DNA of 53,667 nucleotides from Candidatus Physcousia equi. GTDB taxonomy: Bacteria; Bacteroidota; Bacteroidia; Bacteroidales; Bacteroidaceae. Below, piece by piece: positions 29,245 through 37,425 of the stretch. Numbering within the stretch: position 1 is the stretch's first letter; each line of letters opens with the position of its first letter. The stretch is taken from NCBI GenBank assembly GCA_018065005.1, contig JAGHUD010000038.1, positions 1-53,667 of the forward strand. The letters are read 5' to 3'. The translations under genes and the position numbers were made by a program. A model generated the notes under the pieces. The model ran no database searches, had not been told where the DNA came from, and worked only from the letters and a program-made list of their open reading frames with translations.

Positions 29245-29481
29245 CGAAAAAACTTGTAATTTTACACCGATTTTATAGAATTTATCCCCTAAGCAAACGC
29301 AATTAGGCAAAATTGAGACAACGGCGCCTCCTGCTGAGAGACAAGAGCCAGTGGGGCGTGTGTCGTGGCTCATGATTGTCAAAGGCACTGCACATCGACA
29401 GGAGCGGAGCATGCGACGCAACAACGGGGCAGTGCCACAAATGAACAAGATAATAGTATCAACCTCTAAACACAAAGAACG
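29245..29481. other. Intergenic region between divergent genes
   Basis: About 240 bp without a convincing open frame. No exact plus-strand promoter was found for the lipoprotein gene; AAAGAACG just before its ATG gives only a weak ribosome site. Confidence 0.4.
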
Positions 29482-30363
29482 ATGAAAAAGACATTCCTCA
29501 CCCTCATGATGGGTGCCACTCTGCTGACCAGTTGCGGAGGAGAGAAGAAGGCTGACACGAAGAACGAAAGTGCAGAAACAGAGACTACGGAAAAGACAGA
29601 AGCAAAAACTGTTGCTGAGAAACCGGCTGACCTGCACGTCTACAAGTCGAGCGAGATCACGGCTAAGATGAAGAACGAATATAAGAATGTGGGATTCGAC
29701 CAGAATGTGCTCTCCACGCTCGACAACATGATGGAAGGCAACACTGCCGTCGAGGCGCTCTACTTCGACCATAAGATAAACATGATCGGAACGGCATCGT
29801 TCAAGGACTGCACCAACCTGAAGCAGGTGTATTTTGACGACATCGTTGAGGTGATCGGAGACGAAGCATTTGCTGGATGCAAGAGCCTCGAAAGCATCTC
29901 TGCCAGCACCTCTACCTATGGTTTGAACGCATTCGACGGCTGCACCTCACTCAAGGTGGCTAAGATGGACGACCGCGGCTGGAAGATTCGCGAAGGTGCG
30001 CTCGCCAACTGCACTGCCCTCAAGACCGTCATCATCCCCATGACCATCGACGCCATCGAGGAAGGCGCTTTCAAGGGCAGCACAGGCATTGAGGAGCTCA
30101 CCATCCCCTACAACTTCAAGGACCGCATGTACACCTTCTGCGCCGATGCCAAGAACGTGAAGAAACTCTTCATCCTCACGCCCGCATGGTATGCCTTCCC
30201 CACCACAGCGGCTGCCAAGGCTTTCAACAAGAAGCAATGTGAGGTCTACGTGCCAGACGCACAGATTGAGGACTTCAAGAAGGATCCCAGCTGGAGTGAC
30301 TTTGCCGCTATTAAGAAACTGTCTGAATCGGGCTATTTCAACGCTGACTGCACCATCAAGTAA
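29482..30363 (+). CDS. Lipoprotein with BspA-type leucine-rich repeats
   Basis: The 293-residue protein has a lipoprotein signal with lipobox LLTSC (Cys18), a Lys/Glu/Thr-rich linker (20-48), and LRR_5-type repeats at about 85-200 (IGDEAFAGCKSLESI, IEEGAFKGSTGIEELTI). BspA-like repeats mediate binding to host matrix or to other bacteria in oral Prevotellaceae/Tannerella relatives. Here the protein is short and lacks the C-terminal sorting tail, so a periplasm- or surface-anchored ligand-binding role is inferred. Its stop codon touches the metF ATG, so the two are probably co-transcribed. Confidence 0.85.
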   Translation: MKKTFLTLMMGATLLTSCGGEKKADTKNESAETETTEKTEAKTVAEKPADLHVYKSSEITAKMKNEYKNVGFDQNVLSTLDNMMEGNTAVEALYFDHKINMIGTASFKDCTNLKQVYFDDIVEVIGDEAFAGCKSLESISASTSTYGLNAFDGCTSLKVAKMDDRGWKIREGALANCTALKTVIIPMTIDAIEEGAFKGSTGIEELTIPYNFKDRMYTFCADAKNVKKLFILTPAWYAFPTTAAAKAFNKKQCEVYVPDAQIEDFKKDPSWSDFAAIKKLSESGYFNADCTIK

Positions 30364-31317
30364 ATGAACATCATCGACATCATCAATCAAAAGCAGGGGA
30401 CAGCATTCTCGTTTGAGGTGCTGCCCCCTCTTAAAGGAACGGGAACGGCGTCGCTCTTTCGCACCATAGAGCAGTTGGCGGAGTTCTCACCGCGATACAT
30501 CAACATCACTACGCATCGCAGCGAGTATGTCTACAACGAGGTGGAAGGTGGACTGCTGCAGCGGCAACGCATAAGACGCCGACCTGGAACCATTGCCATC
30601 GCAGCATCCATCCAGAACCTCTTCGGCGTGCCCGTGGTGCCGCACCTCGTGTGCAGCGGCAACACCCGCGAGGACCTGGAGTATATGTTGCTCGACTTGC
30701 AGTTTCTCGACATCAGCGATGTGCTCGTGCTGCGTGGCGACAAGGCTAAGGAGGACGCACACTTCCACCCTACGGGCGACGGTCCTTCGTATGCCACAGA
30801 GCTCATCGAGCAGATCAACCGCTTCAACGAAGGGTTCTTCCACGACGGGACGCCCATCAAGGTGCCCGGACCCAACTTTCACTTCGGTGTGGCATGTTAT
30901 CCCGAAAAGCATGAAGAGGCTCCAAACCTGCAAAGCGACATCGCCATACTGCGCCGCAAGCAGGACATGGGCGCACAGTATGCGGTGACGCAGTTGTTCT
31001 ACGACAACGAGAAGTATTTTCAGTTTGTAGCACAAGCACGACAGGCGGGCATCACCATACCCATCATCCCCGGCATCAAGCCTCTTGCCAAACGTTCGCA
31101 ACTAACGATTGTGCCGAAGACCTTCCACTGCGACCTGCCAGAGGCACTCTATAGAGAGGCACTCAAGTGCAAGAACGACGAAGAGATAAAGCAGGTGGGC
31201 ATCGAGTGGGCAGTGGAGCAGTGTCGCGAACTCATGCGCCACGATGCGCCCAGTCTGCATTTCTATACCGTCTCGGCGGTGGAGAGCATCAAACAGATTG
31301 CCAAACAACTCTACTAA
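30364..31317 (+). CDS. metF: 5,10-methylenetetrahydrofolate reductase
   Basis: The 317-residue TIM-barrel flavoprotein begins MNIIDIINQKQGTAFSFEVLPP, where the FSFEVLPP motif includes the catalytic Glu. The region YINITTHRSEYVYNE and the conserved VLVLRGDKA segment (FAD/folate binding) follow. It reduces methylene-THF to methyl-THF for methionine synthesis. The ATG directly follows the upstream stop codon; holB starts 5 nt after its stop, giving a tight operon. Confidence 0.95.
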   Translation: MNIIDIINQKQGTAFSFEVLPPLKGTGTASLFRTIEQLAEFSPRYINITTHRSEYVYNEVEGGLLQRQRIRRRPGTIAIAASIQNLFGVPVVPHLVCSGNTREDLEYMLLDLQFLDISDVLVLRGDKAKEDAHFHPTGDGPSYATELIEQINRFNEGFFHDGTPIKVPGPNFHFGVACYPEKHEEAPNLQSDIAILRRKQDMGAQYAVTQLFYDNEKYFQFVAQARQAGITIPIIPGIKPLAKRSQLTIVPKTFHCDLPEALYREALKCKNDEEIKQVGIEWAVEQCRELMRHDAPSLHFYTVSAVESIKQIAKQLY

Positions 31318-31322
31318 GAAAG

Positions 31323-32507
31323 ATGCAATTCAACGATGTCATAGGACAAGAAGAAGTCAAGCAAAGACTCCTGCAAGATGCACACAACAACCGCATCCCA
31401 CATGCACTCATGCTGTGCGGTCCAAGAGGCGTGGGCAAGTTGCCACTCGCACTCGCACTCGCCCAGTTCTTGCTCTGCGAGCACACCGAGCAGACTGCCG
31501 AACCAGAGGTGGGACTCTTTGGCTCCATGCAACTGGCTGCGCTCCCCACGGAACCGTGCGGAGCGTGTCGCAATTGTCGCATGGCTGAGAACTTTGCACA
31601 TCCCGACCTTCACTTCTCTTTCCCCATCATCAAAAAAAAGAATAGCAGCACGGCTCCCATCTGCGATGACTACCTGGCTGAGTGGCGCGCACAGCTGCAA
31701 GAGAATGTCTACTTCGACATCAACGACTGGCTCGAAGACATGAAGGCGGAGAACCAACAAGCCACCTTCTATGTGGGCGAGAGTGATTCGTTGCTCAAGA
31801 AACTTGCTATCAAGTCGAGCCAGGGCGGAAGACGCGTGGTCATCATCTGGCTGCCTGAGCGCATGAATCAGGAAACAGCAAACAAATTGCTCAAGCTCAT
31901 CGAAGAGCCACCAGCACGCACACACTTCATCATGACGAGCGAAGAGCCCGACAAGGTGCTCGGCACCATCATGAGCCGCACACAACGCATCAACGTGCCC
32001 ACACTGGACAAGGCTACAGTGGCTGCCGCACTGCAGATGCGCTTTGCACTGCCACAAACTCATGCCCAGGAATTGGCGCATGTGGCACAAGGCAACTACA
32101 CGCAAGCTCTTCACCGCATGGCGGCAGGCAATGAGGAGAGTGTCTTCTTCGACCAGTTTGTATTCCTCATGCGCACCGCCTATATGCGCAAGATAAAAGA
32201 CCTACGCTCCTGGAGCGACGAGATGGCAGCACGCGGGCGCGAGACGCAGAAGCGCTTCTTGCAATACGCCCAGCACTTGGTGCGCGAAAACTTCATCTAC
32301 AACTTCCAGCGGCAAGACCAACTGAACTACCAGCTTCAGCGCGAAAGCGAGTTCTCTGTGCGCTTCGCACGGTTTATCAACGAGCGTAACGTGATTCGCA
32401 TCATGGACGAACTCACGCAAGCGGAGGTTGACATCGAAGGCAATGTCAATGCCAAGATGGTCTTCTTCGACCTCTCGCTCAAAATCATCGTTCTGCTCAT
32501 TCAGTGA
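31323..32507 (+). CDS. holB: DNA polymerase III subunit delta' (clamp loader)
   Basis: The 394-residue protein has VIGQEEVKQRL at the start, a Walker A-like GPRGVGK, a zinc-binding Cys set (CGACRNC), the NKLLKLIEEPP sensor region, and SRTQRI in place of the SRC motif. It belongs to the clamp-loader complex that places the sliding clamp on DNA. The ATG at 31323 follows metF by 5 nt; the frame upstream lies inside metF. An insertion with PIIKKKNSS about residue 100 is common in Bacteroidetes members. Confidence 0.9.
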   Translation: MQFNDVIGQEEVKQRLLQDAHNNRIPHALMLCGPRGVGKLPLALALAQFLLCEHTEQTAEPEVGLFGSMQLAALPTEPCGACRNCRMAENFAHPDLHFSFPIIKKKNSSTAPICDDYLAEWRAQLQENVYFDINDWLEDMKAENQQATFYVGESDSLLKKLAIKSSQGGRRVVIIWLPERMNQETANKLLKLIEEPPARTHFIMTSEEPDKVLGTIMSRTQRINVPTLDKATVAAALQMRFALPQTHAQELAHVAQGNYTQALHRMAAGNEESVFFDQFVFLMRTAYMRKIKDLRSWSDEMAARGRETQKRFLQYAQHLVRENFIYNFQRQDQLNYQLQRESEFSVRFARFINERNVIRIMDELTQAEVDIEGNVNAKMVFFDLSLKIIVLLIQ

Positions 32508-32553
32508 CGCACAATCGTGCGACGCTCTCTCTATATCTATGAAATAAGTAACT

Positions 32554-34002
32554 ATGGACAAAAAATATATGTGCGGCGGCTTTGGCTGCCGATTCAGCAA
32601 ACACAGCGTAGGAAAGAGCTACCAACAACTCAACGACTACGACTATCTCGCCGACATACCGGGCAACAACGACACGACGGACATCGTGGAGGTGCAATTC
32701 AAAAACACACGCAAAGGATACTACCACAACGAGAATAAACTACAGCTCGTCAAAGGCGACATCGTGGCTGTCGAAGCATCACCCGGTCACGACATCGGCA
32801 CGGTCACCATGACGGGAAAACTCGCCCTTCTGCAACTCAAGAAGGCCAATCTGCGCGCCATGGACGAAGTGAGGCACATCTATCGCCTTGCACGTCCCGT
32901 AGACATGGAGAAGTATGAAGAAGCCAAGGCGAAGGAACACGACACGATGATCAAGAGTCGACAGATTGCCAAGAACCTCGGTCTGGAGATGAAGATTGGC
33001 GATGTCGAATACCAAGGCGATGGCAACAAGGCTATCTTCTACTACATCGCTGATGGGCGCGTGGATTTCCGCCAACTCATCAAAGTGCTTGCAGAGGAGT
33101 TTCGTGTGCGCATCGAAATGAAGCAGATTGGTGCCCGACAAGAGGCGGGGCGCATCGGCGGATTTGGTCCCTGTGGGCGTGAGCTCTGCTGTGCCACTTG
33201 GATCAAGTCGTTCGTCAGTGTGTCTACTGCTGCCGCTCGCTTCCAGGACCTCTCGCTCAACCCACAAAAATTGGCGGGTCAGTGTGCCAAACTTAAGTGC
33301 TGCATGAACTACGAGACCGACCAATACATCGAGGCAGGAAGACAACTCCCAAGCCGAGAACTGTCGCTCCACACTGCCGATGGCGAATACTTCTTCTTCA
33401 AAGCCGACATCCTCTCTGGCATGGTCACCTACAGCACAGACAAACGTATTGCTGCCAACCTCACCACCATCACGGCAGCACGTGCCAAAGACATCATTGC
33501 CATGAACCGCAGAGGGGAAGAGCCCGAAACACTCGAAGAAGGCGGACGCAAGATGCCAGACCGCCCCATCGACCTTGCCGCACAGGACGACCTCAACCGA
33601 TTCGACAAGACTAAGAAGAAGAAGAAAAAGAAGAAGGCTAATCCGAAGGGATACGATAAGCGCGCCTACGACAAAGCAGACGAAACTGATACACATAACA
33701 CTGAGCCGCGAAACAGCGAACCACGAAACGGAGAGCCACGAAACAGCGAAGAAAAAAATGCTGAGCTGCGGAACAACGAAAGAAGAAACTCGGAACCACG
33801 AAACGGAGAGCCAAGAAACGGCGAAGGGAGAAATGCTCCCAACAAGGGACAAAGCAACAACTCGTCTGCTCCGGAGGGCAGAGCGCACGCCGAGCGCGCA
33901 AGTGAGCCAAACCGTCAAAAGAACCGCAATGAAGGCAAGAACAATCATCGCCACCATGATGGCAACAGCCATGCTGAGCAGCGCATGCAGCAAGAGTCCT
34001 GA
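32554..34002 (+). CDS. PSP1-domain protein (RicT-like) with repetitive C-terminal tail
   Basis: The 482-residue protein has a PSP1 domain at about 45-290. It keeps the conserved Cys signatures FGPCGRELCC and CAKLKCCMNYE, which in Bacillus RicT help bind an iron-sulfur cluster in the RicA/F/T complex that promotes RNA processing. Residues about 350-482 are low-complexity: a Lys run (KKKKKKKK) and nine five-residue repeats of EPRNS/EPRNG type. It lies between holB and gldH, a conserved Bacteroidetes neighbourhood. Its 3' end overlaps gldH by 74 nt. Whether the Bacillus function applies here is unknown. Confidence 0.88.
   Translation: MDKKYMCGGFGCRFSKHSVGKSYQQLNDYDYLADIPGNNDTTDIVEVQFKNTRKGYYHNENKLQLVKGDIVAVEASPGHDIGTVTMTGKLALLQLKKANLRAMDEVRHIYRLARPVDMEKYEEAKAKEHDTMIKSRQIAKNLGLEMKIGDVEYQGDGNKAIFYYIADGRVDFRQLIKVLAEEFRVRIEMKQIGARQEAGRIGGFGPCGRELCCATWIKSFVSVSTAAARFQDLSLNPQKLAGQCAKLKCCMNYETDQYIEAGRQLPSRELSLHTADGEYFFFKADILSGMVTYSTDKRIAANLTTITAARAKDIIAMNRRGEEPETLEEGGRKMPDRPIDLAAQDDLNRFDKTKKKKKKKKANPKGYDKRAYDKADETDTHNTEPRNSEPRNGEPRNSEEKNAELRNNERRNSEPRNGEPRNGEGRNAPNKGQSNNSSAPEGRAHAERASEPNRQKNRNEGKNNHRHHDGNSHAEQRMQQES
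33703..33837 (+). repeat. In-frame 15-bp tandem repeat in the PSP1 gene
   Basis: Nine 15-bp units encode EPRNS, EPRNG, EPRNS, EEKNA, ELRNN, ERRNS, EPRNG, EPRNG and EGRNA. The period is a multiple of three and the frame is kept, so copy-number changes would alter tail length without breaking the protein. Confidence 0.85.
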
Positions 34003-34423
34003 GGTACACATCTTCAAGCCTACTGACGTCGAAGATTGGAAGCGGCAAGAAGCTATTCGCTTCTCACTGCCCCCAGTCGAAGGCGACACGCTGTATTCTC
34101 TTGACGTGGAAGTGCGCATCAACAGGCGTTACCCCTACCAAGACCTTTGGTTCTTGGTTGCTTCGTCGACAGCAAGAACACCAAACAAAAAGAACAGCGC
34201 AGCTTCTCTACCCGAAACTTGTTGCGATACGCTTCGCTTCACCATCACCGATGCCGACGGCAACTTCACAGGAAAAGGAAGGGACCTCTTGACCTACACA
34301 CAATCTCTACCCCACCCGCTCCGTCTCTCCTCCACCGATACCACCCACATCACCATCAGCCACCTCATGGACAGAGCCACCATTCAAGGAGTGAGCGACA
34401 TCGGCATCCACACTCAGCCATAA
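33929..34423 (+). CDS. gldH: Gliding-motility-type lipoprotein GldH
   Basis: The 164-residue protein begins MKARTIIATMMATAMLSSAC, with a lipobox at SSAC (Cys20). The body matches GldH: VHIFKPTDVEDWKRQEAIRF, then VEVRINRRYPYQDLWFLV and a C-terminal GVSDIGIHTQP. GldH supports gliding and type IX secretion components in Flavobacteria, but it is widely kept in non-gliding Bacteroidales where its role is unclear. The start at 33929 is set by the signal peptide; it overlaps the end of the PSP1 gene by 74 nt in another frame. Confidence 0.85.
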   Translation: MKARTIIATMMATAMLSSACSKSPEVHIFKPTDVEDWKRQEAIRFSLPPVEGDTLYSLDVEVRINRRYPYQDLWFLVASSTARTPNKKNSAASLPETCCDTLRFTITDADGNFTGKGRDLLTYTQSLPHPLRLSSTDTTHITISHLMDRATIQGVSDIGIHTQP

Positions 34424-34456
34424 CCTTAGACCACACATTTTCCAGAGCATCACCTT

Positions 34457-36421
34457 ATGATACACACCCGAGTAGAACAACTGCGCGCCTGGATGAAGAC
34501 ACACGGTTTGCACGCCTACATCTTCCCAAGCACAGACCCACACAGTGGTGAATACACGCCCGAACACTGGAAGGCGCGCCAGTGGATCAGCGGATTCGAT
34601 GGCAGTGCTGGCACAGCCGTTGTCACGCTCACCGATGCTGCCCTATGGACCGACTCCCGCTACTTTCTCGCTGCAGAGGAGCAACTGCGCGACACGCCCT
34701 TCCAACTCTTGAAGCAAGGGCTCAAAGGCACACCTAACATAGCGGAATGGTTAGCCACGCAAGCTCATCTGTGGGAAGAGATTGACGACATCAACATCGG
34801 AGCAGACTTGGAAGACGAGTACAGCGACCTATCTGAACTTGACCATCCGCATGGCAAAACGCAAAAAGCATGGGGCGGAGCAACTTGCCACTACAACTAT
34901 CGCGTGGGCCTCGACGCATGGTGCAACACCATTGCAAGCACGAAGACATTGGAATCGGAACTTATGGTGCACGGCATGCACCTCCACACCGACCTTTCTC
35001 CATTCGACAAAGAAAAAGGAACGCGCAAACGACCTCTATGGACAGACCGTCCCGCGCTTCCTCTCTCTCCCATCGAAATTCAGCCTCTCACCTTAGCTGG
35101 TGAGGCAGCACATAATAAAATAGAACGCGTGCGCGAAGCACTCAGACAACAGCATTGCGATGCCACCATCGTAAGTCTATTGGACGAAGTCGCGTGGCTG
35201 TTCAACTTACGCGGCACGGACGTGCACTGCACACCTCTTTTCGTGAGCTACGCGCTCGTCACGCGAGAAAAGGCGATGCTCTTCATCAACAAGAAAAAGC
35301 TGACGCCAGACGTCAAGTCCTACCTCAAAAAGGAGGAAATCGATGTTTGTTCATACGATGCTATAGCAGAAGCAATCGTGAAGATATCAGAAGAGGCGGA
35401 AACTCCCTACTGCTTTCTACTCGACCCCTCAGCCACCAATGCGCGTCTGAAGAACATACTCGACGAGGCTAACATGAACTATCTCCTCGCTCCCTCAGTC
35501 ATTGCACCCATGAAATCCGTGAAGAACGAAGCCGAGATAGCGGGCTTCCGCAGTGCCATGCTGAAAGACGGAGTGGCGATGGTCAAGTTTCTACGCTGGC
35601 TGCGCCCTGCCGTCGAAGCAGCTGCGCGTGGTGAAGGAGCGCCCGTCACCGAGATGAGTGCCGACCGCAAGCTCACCGAGCTGCGTGCAGAGCAACCACT
35701 CTTTCGCGACCTTTCGTTCGACACCATTGCCGGCTACGGCGCACATGGAGCCATTGTGCACTACGAAGCAACACCCGACACAGACATAGTTCTTGAACCG
35801 CACGGACTGCTCCTGCTCGACAGCGGTGCTCAATACCAAGATGGCACCACCGACATTACTCGCACCATTGCACTCGGTCCGCTCACTGATGAAGAACGAC
35901 ATGACTACACACTCGTGCTTCGCTGCCACATCCGTCTCGCCATGTCGAAGTTCCCAAGCGGGAGCAGCGGGACACAGCTCGACGTCTGTGCTCGCTATGC
36001 CATGTGGCAAGAAGGCATCAATTTCCTCCACGGAACGGGACACGGAGTAGGGTCCTACCTCAACGTGCACGAAGGCCCGCACCAGATACGCATGAACTAC
36101 ATGCCTGCACCACTTCAAGAGGGCATGACTGTGACCATAGAGCCGGGCATCTATCGCTCCGGCAAGCATGGAGTACGCACCGAAAACACGATGCTCATCA
36201 CCCACTTTATTGAGGGCGAATATGGACCGTTCCTTCAGTTCGAACCGCTCACCCTTTGCCCCATCGACACCACCCCCATCATTCTCTCGGAGATGCAATC
36301 TGACGAGATTGACTATCTCAACCGATACCATCAGCGGGTCTACGACCTTCTCTCCCCTCTTCTCGACGAAGAAGAGTGTGAATGGTTGCAAATTGCAACG
36401 AGACCCGTTCAGCAGTCATAG
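34457..36421 (+). CDS. Xaa-Pro aminopeptidase (M24B)
   Basis: The 654-residue protein has two N-terminal creatinase-like domains (ALWTDSRYFLAAEEQL) and a pita-bread catalytic domain with all five metal ligands: Asp455, Asp466, His529, Glu562 and Glu576 (LLLDSGAQYQDGTTD, GTGHGVG, TIEPGIY, RTENTM). It removes N-terminal residues next to proline and is cytosolic, as no signal peptide is seen. The length and three-domain layout match the long APP1/XPNPEP1-like form rather than E. coli PepP. It is 33 nt downstream of gldH. Confidence 0.93.
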   Translation: MIHTRVEQLRAWMKTHGLHAYIFPSTDPHSGEYTPEHWKARQWISGFDGSAGTAVVTLTDAALWTDSRYFLAAEEQLRDTPFQLLKQGLKGTPNIAEWLATQAHLWEEIDDINIGADLEDEYSDLSELDHPHGKTQKAWGGATCHYNYRVGLDAWCNTIASTKTLESELMVHGMHLHTDLSPFDKEKGTRKRPLWTDRPALPLSPIEIQPLTLAGEAAHNKIERVREALRQQHCDATIVSLLDEVAWLFNLRGTDVHCTPLFVSYALVTREKAMLFINKKKLTPDVKSYLKKEEIDVCSYDAIAEAIVKISEEAETPYCFLLDPSATNARLKNILDEANMNYLLAPSVIAPMKSVKNEAEIAGFRSAMLKDGVAMVKFLRWLRPAVEAAARGEGAPVTEMSADRKLTELRAEQPLFRDLSFDTIAGYGAHGAIVHYEATPDTDIVLEPHGLLLLDSGAQYQDGTTDITRTIALGPLTDEERHDYTLVLRCHIRLAMSKFPSGSSGTQLDVCARYAMWQEGINFLHGTGHGVGSYLNVHEGPHQIRMNYMPAPLQEGMTVTIEPGIYRSGKHGVRTENTMLITHFIEGEYGPFLQFEPLTLCPIDTTPIILSEMQSDEIDYLNRYHQRVYDLLSPLLDEEECEWLQIATRPVQQS

Positions 36422-36545
36422 CAAATACATTCCTTCACACGGAGCCCATTGTCAAAGGCTTTTTGTGCAGGAACGAAAAGATACACCAGTTACTTCAAAC
36501 AGGGTAAACTAGCAAAACATACCATTCATTCAGGCACCAAACATC

Positions 36546-37139
36546 ATGGCCATCATCAAAAGACTTGCGGGTATGCCGGCCCCACGATTCGGCAAACACT
36601 GCTACTTCTCAGAAGGCGCAGTCATCGTTGGAGACGTTGAAATGGGCGACGACTGCACCATTTGGTTCAACTCCGTCATCCGAGGCGATGTCCACTTCAT
36701 CAAGATAGGCAATCGCACCAACGTGCAGGACAACTCATGCATCCACACGCTCAACGGCAAAGCCCCCTGCATCTTGGGCAACGATGTGACCATCGGTCAC
36801 TCTGTCACCTTGCATGGGTGTGAGATAAAAGACGGAGCCCTCATCGGCATGGGTGCCACTGTGCTCGACCACGCTGTGGTGGGACGGGGCGCCATCGTAG
36901 CAGCAGGCGCATTGGTGCTCTCCAACACCCAGATAGGCGATGGCGAACTCTGGGGCGGTGTCCCCGCCAAATTCATCAAGTGCGTTGACCCCGATCAAGC
37001 CGTCACCCTCAACCAGACCTATGCCCGCCACTATGTCGAATATAGCGACTGGTTTCGCCAAGCGGATGCCGACCCCAGCAACACACAGACAGTGAGCACC
37101 AGCGAAGCATACGTTGCCTACGAGACAACGCAGGATTAG
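36546..37139 (+). CDS. Gamma-carbonic anhydrase-like hexapeptide protein
   Basis: The 197-residue left-handed beta-helix protein keeps the gamma-carbonic anhydrase ligands His67, His85 and His90 (IGHSVTLH) and the Arg46/Asp48 and Gln61/Asp62 positions (RGDVHF, NVQDN). The C-terminal helix is extended by about 30 residues. Many such YrdA/CaiE-like proteins have weak or no anhydrase activity, so the enzyme call is tentative. It ends the plus-strand run and is followed by a strong terminator at 37301. Confidence 0.85.
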   Translation: MAIIKRLAGMPAPRFGKHCYFSEGAVIVGDVEMGDDCTIWFNSVIRGDVHFIKIGNRTNVQDNSCIHTLNGKAPCILGNDVTIGHSVTLHGCEIKDGALIGMGATVLDHAVVGRGAIVAAGALVLSNTQIGDGELWGGVPAKFIKCVDPDQAVTLNQTYARHYVEYSDWFRQADADPSNTQTVSTSEAYVAYETTQD

Positions 37140-37140
37140 C

Positions 37141-37184
37141 AGCTGCTGCATAGCACAAGAGTAGCTGCTGCAAAGCACAAAGGC
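37141..37184. repeat. Two 22-bp direct repeats after the gamma-CA gene
   Basis: AGCTGCTGCA begins both 37141-37162 and 37163-37184; about 17 of 22 positions agree. The pitch equals that of the three palindrome arrays, but the core sequence differs, so kinship is uncertain. Confidence 0.5.
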
Positions 37185-37300
37185 AGTGGAAAGCGCCAGT
37201 ATGTCCACCCATCTCACATACTCAGTGATGATCAAAAGCAAGTTAGGCTGAACAGTTTTGCAGATTAGCGCGCCCTTACTTTATCTTATTGGAAATTTCA

Positions 37301-37363
37301 AAAGCATTATTGTCCGTTAGAAATGAGCGAAAGCCCATTCTTACCGGACAATAATGCTTTTTT
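37301..37363 (+). terminator. Strong intrinsic terminator of the 29-37 kb operon
   Basis: AAAGCATTATTGTCCG (37301-37316) and CGGACAATAATGCTTT (37345-37360) form a perfect 16-bp stem. A T run follows (to 37363). The loop contains a smaller GC-GAAA-GC stem. It may also act on the convergent minus-strand megaprotein transcript. Confidence 0.9.
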
Positions 37364-37425
37364 AGTTTATGGGAAACCGTCGAGGCTGCCAGCCACTGGG
37401 GATGCCAGCCTCTTTGGTTTCAGTA

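Noticed and set aside
33575..33928. Long N-terminal extension of GldH
   Set aside because: The region is the other frame of the PSP1 tail; the lipoprotein signal begins at the ATG at 33929.
32779..34122. 447-codon minus-strand frame opposite the PSP1 and gldH genes
   Set aside because: Its repeats are only the reverse reading of the EPRNG tail; the plus strand has the recognised proteins.
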